From the NCBI GenBank assembly GCA_964351905.1, contig CAYGPG010000035.1:1-17510 (forward strand): a stretch of 17,510 bases of DNA. The letters are read 5' to 3'. The DNA comes from GCA-2708415 sp964351905. Its GTDB lineage: Bacteria; Pseudomonadota; Alphaproteobacteria; Micavibrionales; Micavibrionaceae. The translations under genes and the position numbers were made by a program. The notes under the pieces are model-generated. The model was not told the origin of the DNA. It did not search any database and saw only the letters and a list, made by a program, of their open reading frames with translations. Numbering within the stretch: position 1 is the stretch's first letter; every line of letters starts with the position of its first letter. Shown here piece after piece: positions 1 to 6,230 of the stretch.

Positions 1-1
1 C

Positions 2-148
2 AAAGCCGCTGAAAAAGCTGATGCTGATGAAGCCAAAGCTGCCGAGAAAGCCGAAGCCAAAGCCGCGAAAAAAGTTGAAGCACCAGAAGAAGATGCCGAA
101 ACAGAAACCGCCGAAGCCGCTCCTGCAGAAGAAGAAGCCAAAGCTTAA
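2..148 (+). CDS. rplI: C-terminal tail of a ribosomal protein, probably L9 (5' truncated)
   Basis: The reading frame is open from the left edge of the window to a TAA at 146-148. It encodes 48 residues made almost only of Ala, Glu, Lys and Asp, ending EEEAKA. This is the low-complexity, charged C-terminal extension that many alphaproteobacterial L9 proteins carry. The assignment to L9, a 23S rRNA-binding protein of the large subunit, rests on gene order: in alphaproteobacteria rpsF-rpsR-rplI commonly precedes dnaB and alr, both present here. The folded domain lies outside the window, so another protein with such a tail cannot be excluded. A terminator follows directly, so this is the last gene of its operon. 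Confidence 0.6.
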   Translation, partial: KAAEKADADEAKAAEKAEAKAAKKVEAPEEDAETETAEAAPAEEEAKA

Positions 149-170
149 TTCTTCTCAAAATATAAATTCA

Positions 171-207
171 AAAACCCGCTTGGAATACCCAATGCGGGTT
201 TTTTTTA
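171..207 (+). terminator. Rho-independent terminator after the L9-like gene
   Basis: A 9-bp inverted repeat, AAAACCCGC (171-179) against GCGGGTTTT (194-202), encloses a 14-nt loop. The stem runs directly into eight T residues (199-206). It lies 22 bp after the L9-like stop codon and ends that operon before the next promoter. Confidence 0.9.
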
Positions 208-242
208 CGAATAAAATCAAATAGTTATTAATTTTCATAATA

Positions 243-269
243 TTGACTTTTTGTTCTGTGTGCTATATT
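243..269 (+). promoter_or_regulatory. Predicted sigma-70-type promoter of the Coq4-like gene
   Basis: There is a -35-like TTGACT at 243-248 and an extended -10, TG-C-TATATT, at 261-269. The spacer is 15 nt, which is short. The expected transcription start (about 276) falls within two bases of the ATG at 278, so the mRNA would be leaderless. No Shine-Dalgarno sequence is visible. This is a motif match only. Confidence 0.5.
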
Positions 270-277
270 ATTCGTCC

Positions 278-1201
278 ATGAGAAATGCTTTTGACATACA
301 GCCGACAGAAGAAGAGCTTCTTTTCGCAAAAAGACGTTTTTTGCAGGGCTTGCATTTTATACATGAGCAACCTTTCGCCGTGTACTCATTCTCAACCTAT
401 TGGAACCTTACAAACGGTGGCGTTCGTTCTATACAACACGCAGAATTTCTCACTGACCTATGCCAACAACATCATGATAATGCCGTCTTACTAGGGCGCC
501 CTCAAGACAACCCTGACTTATGGGCCGAAGCAGTTTCGAGAAACAGAAGATTTGTTCAAGATCTTTCTGAGTTACAAAAACAAGAATTAACACAGTTTGA
601 TAATTATAAGTTTTGGCATCCTGCGTTGCTAGAAAATGACCCTATGAGTATTGATTCTTATTTACAGCTGTTTCCAAATATAGCGGGCGCAACCGATACC
701 CCTGCAATTATCTGGAAGTACGAAAACCCAGAATCACCAGATTGCCTGCCTGGAGCAGTGGATATAGATACACATGATGCCATTCATACCTTGTTAGGTC
801 GGGGCGCATTACAAATAGATGAAGCCTTTGTCATTGGGTTTACAATGGGTGGAGCGTCTAATGAATTAACAGACGATCAAGTCACCATTTTCATGAACGC
901 GTTGATGAACGAATATCCTAAACCTTATAATGTAACTCCCGATAATATTGCATCATATTTAATAGGCGTACAAGCAGGCCGCGAATATTTTGGTCAAACA
1001 GGAATTGATTTATCAAAAACAGACTTTAAAGATCAACGCCATAAACCCGTTGGCCAGCTGAGAGCAGAGTTTGGAATTGATTTAGATAAGCTAATAGAAA
1101 TTTATCGAATTGAGGCTAATTTTACACAAAATGGACGCGCCAACGAAAGAAACCAAGTACGCAAGCCCGTTGGCTTCAACCCAAGAAAAGCTTTTGGTTA
1201 A
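278..1201 (+). CDS. Coq4-like metal-motif protein, 307 aa
   Basis: No close relative is recognised overall, but residues 166-182 read HDAIHTLLGRGALQIDE. That is exactly the HDxxH-(11 residues)-E motif of Coq4, a ubiquinone-biosynthesis protein that binds a divalent metal and a lipid. HDxLHTLLG is close to the human COQ4 wording as I recall it. The following hydrophobic stretch (FVIGFTMGG) and the C-terminal RAEFGIDLD also suit the family, where a similar 'LR-E-GI' helix occurs. The first 150 residues look unlike Coq4 and may be a separate helical domain. It stands alone between a terminator and dnaB. I chose the ATG at 278. A TTG at 251 would add nine residues but lies inside the predicted promoter. 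A ubiquinone role is inference; a quinone or other lipid role outside the canonical pathway is equally possible. Confidence 0.6.
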   Translation: MRNAFDIQPTEEELLFAKRRFLQGLHFIHEQPFAVYSFSTYWNLTNGGVRSIQHAEFLTDLCQQHHDNAVLLGRPQDNPDLWAEAVSRNRRFVQDLSELQKQELTQFDNYKFWHPALLENDPMSIDSYLQLFPNIAGATDTPAIIWKYENPESPDCLPGAVDIDTHDAIHTLLGRGALQIDEAFVIGFTMGGASNELTDDQVTIFMNALMNEYPKPYNVTPDNIASYLIGVQAGREYFGQTGIDLSKTDFKDQRHKPVGQLRAEFGIDLDKLIEIYRIEANFTQNGRANERNQVRKPVGFNPRKAFG

Positions 1202-1357
1202 TCACTCCGTCACACCTCTGAGAACCCCTACAAGAGTACGGTAAATAATAAAGTTCAAGCGGCAATGTCCGTCATGCCTCAATAGTATTTCCATCCCCGT
1301 AATCCACAGGGGGTGGTTGATTATTCCGTGTAATTTTTGTTTTGGCTGTGGCATAAA
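1202..1357. other. Intergenic region before dnaB
   Basis: These 156 bases hold no convincing ORF. A hairpin can form from CCATCCCC (1291-1298) and GGGGGTGG (1309-1316), one pair being a G-T wobble, with a 10-nt loop. No T-run follows, so it is a weak candidate terminator or leader structure. A promoter-like element sits at the right edge. Confidence 0.4.
1349..1357 (+). promoter_or_regulatory. Candidate extended -10 element of dnaB
   Basis: TG-G-CATAAA forms an extended -10 without a good -35. The predicted start lies near 1364, where an in-frame ATG (the third codon of the called dnaB) is found. The surrounding GCTGTG-G-CATAAA closely resembles GCTGTG-T-CATAAA just before mrcA (8225-8237). 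Prediction by eye. Confidence 0.35.
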
Positions 1358-2914
1358 ATGAGGATGAACACAGATATTGCGCCACCGCCCATAGATTATA
1401 TGCCTGAAAATGACGGCCGCAACGATGGTGCGAGCCCCTTTGACGCCGCCCCTATGGCGGACGACACAACCAATAACGCGTTTAAAGAATTACCGCATAA
1501 TTTTGATGCGGAACAAGGGCTTCTGGGGATGTTGCTCATTGATAATAATAATTTAGAGCGCATCAATGACATTGTGCGCCCTCAACATTTCTCCCACCCC
1601 TCACATCAAAATATTTACGCCACAATTGAAAAAATGATTGAGCGTGGATTAGAAGCCAAGCACACCACGTTAAAAGATTATTTTGAAAAAGACGAAGGGT
1701 TAGACAGTGTTGGCGGCACGCAATATCTAAATGAGTTAGCGAACGAAGTCCCGTTGCTCAACAACATCATGGATTACGCGAATACAATTTATGATCGTTA
1801 TTTGCGCCGCGAAATTATCCGCCTAAACCAAGATATCAATGCCGAGGCGTATAACTTCTCAATCGAAACAGACGCGCAAAAAATTATTGAACAAGCCGAA
1901 AGCAGTTTGTTTAAACTCTCCGAAAGTGGTGTGGCACAAGGCGGTTTCCAAACCCTTCGCGATTCTGTTTTAACCGCTATTGAGAATGCCGAAAAAGCCT
2001 ATCATTCCGATGGTCATGTCACAGGCGTGACAACAGGCCTAACGGATCTGGATCATAAGCTTGGCGGCCTTCATAATTCTGACCTTCTTATTCTGGCCGC
2101 GCGTCCGTCCATGGGTAAAACATCGCTCGCCGTCAACGTTGCCTATAACGCCGCCAAAGCCTTTGCCGAAAGCGGTGGTGAACAAGGTGGACGTGTTGGA
2201 TTTTTCTCTTTAGAGATGAGTGCAGACCAGCTTGCGACACGTATTTTAGCCGATGAAGCCAATATTTCTGGGGACGATATTCGTAAAGGGAATATCAAAG
2301 AAACAGATTTTAGAAAATTTGTGGAGGCCAGCCAAAAACTCAGCCAAGTGCCCCTTTATATTGATGACACCCCCGCCCTTTCTATTGGGGCGGTGCGGAC
2401 ACGGGCGCGGCGTTTGAAACGGCAACATGGATTAGATTTACTCGTGATTGACTATTTGCAACTTCTTCAAGGATCAGGATCAGCTCAGGCACAAGGCAAC
2501 AGGGTTTTAGAAATTTCAGAAATTACCCGTGGCCTTAAAGCGATTGCAAAGGAATTAAACATTCCCGTCATTGCCCTATCACAGCTTTCCCGTGCGGTCG
2601 AACAACGTGAAGACAAACGCCCTATGCTGTCTGACCTTCGTGAATCAGGATCGATTGAGCAAGACTCGGACGTTGTAATGTTTATCTACCGTCGTGAATA
2701 TTACTTAAGCCGTGAAGAGCCAGAGAAAAAACCAGGTGAAGATGATGGAAAATTCAATGACCGTTACGCCCAATGGCAAGAAGATTTAAGTAATTGTAAC
2801 AACGTCGCAGACGTCATCGTCGCCAAACAACGTCACGGCCCCATCGGCACCATAAGCCTCCACTTCGAAGCCAGCGTCACACGCTTTAGTGATTTAGAGA
2901 AGAGGTATGATTAA
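1358..2914 (+). CDS. dnaB: Replicative DNA helicase DnaB, 518 aa
   Basis: DnaB is the hexameric 5'-3' helicase that encircles the lagging strand at the replication fork and recruits primase. The N-terminal domain is clear from LPHNFDAEQGLLGMLL (about residue 48 on). The RecA-like motor has Walker A ARPSMGKTS with Lys254, Walker B LLVIDYLQLL with Asp365, and the DLRESGSIEQDSDVV motif. The C-terminal QRHGPIGT and TRFSDLE motifs are present. It is longer than the E. coli protein (471 aa) because of a leader of about 45 residues and an acidic insertion (REEPEKKPGEDDGKFNDRY) in the motor domain, typical of alphaproteobacteria. The start is uncertain: ATG at 1358 is used, but ATG at 1364 fits the predicted promoter better. 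The stop codon overlaps that of the convergent gene on the other strand. Confidence 0.97.
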   Translation: MRMNTDIAPPPIDYMPENDGRNDGASPFDAAPMADDTTNNAFKELPHNFDAEQGLLGMLLIDNNNLERINDIVRPQHFSHPSHQNIYATIEKMIERGLEAKHTTLKDYFEKDEGLDSVGGTQYLNELANEVPLLNNIMDYANTIYDRYLRREIIRLNQDINAEAYNFSIETDAQKIIEQAESSLFKLSESGVAQGGFQTLRDSVLTAIENAEKAYHSDGHVTGVTTGLTDLDHKLGGLHNSDLLILAARPSMGKTSLAVNVAYNAAKAFAESGGEQGGRVGFFSLEMSADQLATRILADEANISGDDIRKGNIKETDFRKFVEASQKLSQVPLYIDDTPALSIGAVRTRARRLKRQHGLDLLVIDYLQLLQGSGSAQAQGNRVLEISEITRGLKAIAKELNIPVIALSQLSRAVEQREDKRPMLSDLRESGSIEQDSDVVMFIYRREYYLSREEPEKKPGEDDGKFNDRYAQWQEDLSNCNNVADVIVAKQRHGPIGTISLHFEASVTRFSDLEKRYD

Positions 2915-3369
2915 GGCTTAGTAATAAATCCTAATCTTTGTGACTCATTACGAATATATTCTTGAGGTAAAGTATTTAATCTTGAAGCAGTAAATAAAAG
3001 TTGCTCTAAAATTTTCAGTCGGCATTTTTCTGCTATAAGTTCGCTTTCTTCGCTATTAGAAGTTATAAGTGTTTCTTCAACAAAATATCTATTGCTCTGC
3101 ACCGTTCCACCATTTTTGATTGCATCGCCATAAGAAATTCCATCATCACCTATAGCCTCAATAAGCATAAAAACAGCCTGTGATGAAAGATAACTATTAG
3201 CCTGTTCTCCTTTATCATCTCTCACCAGAGCTTCTATATCTTCACCTATTTCCTGCATCTGTAAATCTTTACCTAGAATACGATCTTTGAAATACGCAGC
3301 AACAGTATTAAAAGCTTGAACTAAAAGCTTTTGATCTTGTGAAAGTCTGGTATCGTTTTGGTCTAACAT
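2911..3369 (-). CDS. Unrecognised protein, 152 aa, antisense between dnaB and alr
   Basis: I do not recognise this family. The protein is soluble-looking, acidic in the middle and mostly helical by eye, with no signal peptide, membrane segment or metal motif. It starts MLDQNDTRLSQDQKLLVQAF and ends RLGFITKP. The ATG at 3367-3369 was chosen; the frame stays open 23 codons upstream but would then run through the alr start. Its stop overlaps the dnaB stop by four bases (TTAA). It interrupts a dnaB-alr pair that is usually adjacent on one strand, which suggests a later insertion. The DNA is more AT-rich than dnaB by eye. That it is expressed is an inference from the intact frame and the predicted promoter. 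Confidence 0.65.
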   Translation of the reverse strand: MLDQNDTRLSQDQKLLVQAFNTVAAYFKDRILGKDLQMQEIGEDIEALVRDDKGEQANSYLSSQAVFMLIEAIGDDGISYGDAIKNGGTVQSNRYFVEETLITSNSEESELIAEKCRLKILEQLLFTASRLNTLPQEYIRNESQRLGFITKP

Positions 3370-3377
3370 AGTAACAG

Positions 3378-3406
3378 AATTTACATTACGGAAAATAAAA
3401 ATGCAA
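3378..3406 (-). promoter_or_regulatory. Predicted promoter of the antisense 152-aa gene
   Basis: On the minus strand, TTGCAT (3401-3406) and TAAATT (3378-3383) are separated by exactly 17 nt. The hexamer ends 8 nt before the ATG at 3369, so a leaderless mRNA is expected. The -35 overlaps the first codons of alr, so the two divergent genes would compete for this site. Confidence 0.4.
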
Positions 3407-4528
3407 GAATTTTTAACGCATAATGGGGTTTTAACCATTGATTTAGGGGCTTTGAGCCAAAATTATCGGATTTTGAAGGATCAAGTAGGTAATGATTGTG
3501 GTGTGGCAGGAGTTTTAAAAGCAAGTGCGTATGGTTTAGGCATGAAAGAAGTGGCAGAAACCCTGAAAAAACAGGGATGTACTCAGTTTTTTGTGGCAAC
3601 TCTCGATGAAGCCTTAGAATTACGAGAATTTGATAAAAAATCGCCTTTGGCCGTTTTGGGAGGCTTATTTCATGGTCAAGAAAGCACGTACACCGACCAA
3701 AACTTAATACCTGTTTTAAATTCACCCGATGACATCGCACGATGGAATAAATGGGGACAGGATAATAATAAAAAATTCCAAGCGTTCCTCCATCTCGATA
3801 CAGGCATGAATAGATTAGGCCTAAACAACCGTGAATTTGACCATCTATTAGAAAACACAGATATGCTTAAAAACATTGATATTCAAATGATTATGAGCCA
3901 TTTTGTTGCCGCCGATGATTGGGCACAAGGGTGGGCAAAAGAACTCACAATCGCCCAGGCTGACTTGTTTTCTGAGCGGGCTGTACGTTTTTCAAGACGA
4001 TATCCTAATGTCAAAAAATCACTTGCTAACTCTTCTGGAGTGTTTCGCAATGATCACTATCATCACGACATGGTGCGGCCTGGTTATGCCTTATATGGCG
4101 GTAATCCTACACCAGAAAAAGACAACCCAATGAAGCCTATTGTATCGCTCAATACGCGCATCCTACAAATTCGTGAGGCACGTCAATATGAAACAATTGG
4201 CTACGGCGCTAGCCACAAATTTAAAAAAGATACACGCACAGCCACGATTGCGGTTGGCTATGCGGATGGCTTTTTACGCTCTGCCAGTAACAAGGCAGTT
4301 GTTTATTACAACAATCAAGCCTGCCCCGTGATTGGTCGCGTTTCAATGGATTTAGTCACAATTGATATTTCTAAAACAAAAGTAAATCAGCCCAAACAAG
4401 GCGATGCTGTTGAAATTTTAGGAAAAAGCCAAAGCATTGATGATTTGGCCAAAACAGCAGGAACAATTGGTTATGAAATTCTTACATCGCTTGGTCATCG
4501 TTATAAACGTGAGTATATGAACGGATAA
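3401..4528 (+). CDS. alr: Alanine racemase, 375 aa
   Basis: Alr is a pyridoxal-phosphate enzyme that interconverts L- and D-alanine and supplies D-Ala for peptidoglycan. The N-terminal TIM barrel carries the PLP lysine in VLKASAYGLG (Lys40). The C-terminal domain provides the second catalytic base in IGYGASHKF (Tyr268). The conserved GRVSMDLVTID block (Met316) and the barrel motif LHLDTGMNRLG are present. The length is normal for the family. Start ATG 3401 has a weak GGAA about 8 nt upstream. Only 31 bp separate it from the divergent gene. Together with the downstream mrcA it gives this segment a cell-envelope theme. Confidence 0.96.
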   Translation: MQEFLTHNGVLTIDLGALSQNYRILKDQVGNDCGVAGVLKASAYGLGMKEVAETLKKQGCTQFFVATLDEALELREFDKKSPLAVLGGLFHGQESTYTDQNLIPVLNSPDDIARWNKWGQDNNKKFQAFLHLDTGMNRLGLNNREFDHLLENTDMLKNIDIQMIMSHFVAADDWAQGWAKELTIAQADLFSERAVRFSRRYPNVKKSLANSSGVFRNDHYHHDMVRPGYALYGGNPTPEKDNPMKPIVSLNTRILQIREARQYETIGYGASHKFKKDTRTATIAVGYADGFLRSASNKAVVYYNNQACPVIGRVSMDLVTIDISKTKVNQPKQGDAVEILGKSQSIDDLAKTAGTIGYEILTSLGHRYKREYMNG

Positions 4529-4540
4529 AGTAATAAACGC

Positions 4541-4569
4541 TTTTCAACAGCGCGCAAAAAAGCTACAAA
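4541..4569 (+). promoter_or_regulatory. Weak candidate promoter before mlaE
   Basis: TTTTCA (4541-4546) and TACAAA (4564-4569) are 17 nt apart. The second hexamer ends 6 nt before the mlaE ATG. Both elements are poor matches, and read-through from alr (47-bp gap) could serve instead. Confidence 0.25.
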
Positions 4570-4575
4570 ATTTCT

Positions 4576-5406
4576 ATGTCAAAGACGTTACAAAATTCGG
4601 CGCTTACGCATTTAAAAAAGCTTCCCGATAATGCCCTTCATGTTTGTGAAGCCGTTGGCCATGCTATTTTGAGCTTTTTCCAATCCATCGGCGCACTGTC
4701 GATGTTTATTGGTAAGGCAACAACACAGACTTTGACCCCTGTATTCTACCCTAGGCTCATTTTACGTCAATTTGTTGATATTGGGTATTACTCCTTACCA
4801 GTTGTCGGTATGACGGCGCTCTTTACAGGAATGGTTTTGGCCTTACAGAGCTATACGGGCTTTACACGTTTTAATGCCGAAGGTGCCGTAGCCGGTGTTG
4901 TCGCGCTTTCCATCACGCGCGAGCTTGCACCCGTTCTTGCTGGTTTAATGGTTGCGGGACGTGTTGGCGCTTCAATAGCAGCGGAAATTGGCACAATGCG
5001 AGTTACAGAGCAAATCGATGCTCTCACAACGCTTTCTGTTAATCCATTTAAATATTTAATAGCGCCGCGTATTATTGCAGGGACATTAATGCTCCCTGTT
5101 CTTGTTTTAATCGGTGACATTATTGGTATCTATGGTGGTTATATCGTGAGTGTTTACAATCTTGGGTTTTCTTCGGGAAATTATATCTCCCAGACGTGGG
5201 ATATATTAGAGCGCATAGATGTTGTTTCTGGCTTAATCAAAGCAGCGGTCTTCGGCTTCATCGTTTCCATGATGGGATGTTATCACGGCTTTAATTCTGG
5301 TCGTGGGGCACAAGGTGTAGGAACGGCAACGACATATGCTGTTGTATCGGCTTCTATTCTCATTCTTATCTTTAACTATATTCTTACTCAGGTGTTTTTC
5401 TCATGA
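4576..5406 (+). CDS. mlaE: MlaE-type phospholipid ABC transporter permease, 276 aa
   Basis: MlaE forms the inner-membrane dimer of the Mla system, which moves phospholipids between the inner and outer membranes to keep the outer leaflet asymmetric. The diagnostic segment ELAPVLAGLMVAGRVGASIA followed by AEIGTMRVTEQIDAL is complete. It is flanked by hydrophobic segments (for example YSLPVVGMTALFTGMVLAL, and a C-terminal TYAVVSASILILIFNYIL). The length is close to E. coli MlaE plus a short N-terminal extension of about 20 residues. In-frame stops at 4531 and 4534 limit the start to ATG 4576. It overlaps mlaF by ATGA, indicating translational coupling. Confidence 0.93.
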   Translation: MSKTLQNSALTHLKKLPDNALHVCEAVGHAILSFFQSIGALSMFIGKATTQTLTPVFYPRLILRQFVDIGYYSLPVVGMTALFTGMVLALQSYTGFTRFNAEGAVAGVVALSITRELAPVLAGLMVAGRVGASIAAEIGTMRVTEQIDALTTLSVNPFKYLIAPRIIAGTLMLPVLVLIGDIIGIYGGYIVSVYNLGFSSGNYISQTWDILERIDVVSGLIKAAVFGFIVSMMGCYHGFNSGRGAQGVGTATTYAVVSASILILIFNYILTQVFFS

Positions 5407-6179
5407 ATGCACCAAAAATTGAGCTAAAAAATGTTAAAAAATCCTTCGGCTCTAAGCATGTCCTAACAGGTGTGGATTTATGCGTTAACAAGGGTGAATC
5501 CATGGTCATCATTGGCGGATCAGGATCTGGAAAATCCGTCACTTTAAAATGCATATTGCGACTTATTCAACATGATAGTGGCACAATCAAAATTGATGGT
5601 CAGAATATCTGCGATATGGACAACACAGAACGCGGCGCCTTGATGAAAAAATTTGGTATGCTTTTTCAAGGGGGCGCCCTGTTTGATTCAATGACTGTTT
5701 GGGAGAATGTTGCTTTTGGCCTCGTCCAAGGGCAAAAAATGCATAAAGATGAAGCCCGCCCCATAGCCATCGAAAAGCTAAGACAAGTCGGCCTTACGGC
5801 AGCAACGGGAGACCTCTTCCCTGCCGAAATTTCTGGTGGCATGCAAAAACGTGTAAGTTTGGCGCGTGCTATCGCCACTAACCCAGAAATTATCTTCTTT
5901 GACGAGCCTACAACGGGGCTAGACCCTATTATGGCCGACGTAATCAATAATTTGATTGTTGATTGTGTGAAAGACTTGGGCGCAACTGCACTCACTATTA
6001 CACACGACATGTCTAGCGCGCGTAAAATTGCCGATCATGTTGCCATGATTTATGAAGGTAAAATCATCTGGAAGGACACAGTTGGAAATTTATACGACTC
6101 CTGTAATTCCTACGTAGAGCAATTCATTCATGGCCGCGCAGACGGCCCAATTACCAAGCACGCCGAACATAAGGCTTAG
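5403..6179 (+). CDS. mlaF: MlaF-type phospholipid ABC transporter ATPase, 258 aa
   Basis: This is the ATPase subunit that drives the MlaE permease. It has Walker A GGSGSGKSVTLK (Lys44), the ABC signature ISGGMQKRVSLARA (Ser144), Walker B IIFFDEPTTGLDP (Asp167, Glu168) and the switch His201 in TITHDMSSA. The ISGGMQKR wording and FQGGALFDSMTVWENVAF are typical of the MlaF/Ttg2A class rather than amino-acid importers. The start overlaps the mlaE stop. In other bacteria an MCE-domain mlaD normally follows; here an unrelated gene starts about 50 bp later. Confidence 0.94.
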   Translation: MNAPKIELKNVKKSFGSKHVLTGVDLCVNKGESMVIIGGSGSGKSVTLKCILRLIQHDSGTIKIDGQNICDMDNTERGALMKKFGMLFQGGALFDSMTVWENVAFGLVQGQKMHKDEARPIAIEKLRQVGLTAATGDLFPAEISGGMQKRVSLARAIATNPEIIFFDEPTTGLDPIMADVINNLIVDCVKDLGATALTITHDMSSARKIADHVAMIYEGKIIWKDTVGNLYDSCNSYVEQFIHGRADGPITKHAEHKA

Positions 6180-6194
6180 AAATATATTTAGTTC

Positions 6195-6223
6195 TTGATT
6201 TATGGAATTAATTTCATTAATTT
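6195..6223 (+). promoter_or_regulatory. Predicted promoter of the 655-aa unknown gene
   Basis: TTGATT (6195-6200) and TAATTT (6218-6223) are separated by 17 nt. The -10 ends 7 nt before ATG 6231, again implying a leaderless mRNA independent of mlaEF. No Shine-Dalgarno sequence is seen. Confidence 0.45.
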
Positions 6224-6230
6224 CCGTAAA

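Noticed and set aside
21..224. A Lys/Pro-rich frame of 67 codons on the plus strand
   Set aside because: It is an out-of-frame reading of the Ala/Glu/Lys-rich L9-like tail and runs through the terminator.
1300..1308. TAATCCACA, one mismatch from a DnaA box, upstream of dnaB
   Set aside because: A single degenerate box without a cluster or an AT-rich unwinding element does not support an origin.
1291..1316. Hairpin CCATCCCC / GGGGGTGG as a terminator
   Set aside because: No T-run follows on either strand, so it is only noted as a possible leader structure.
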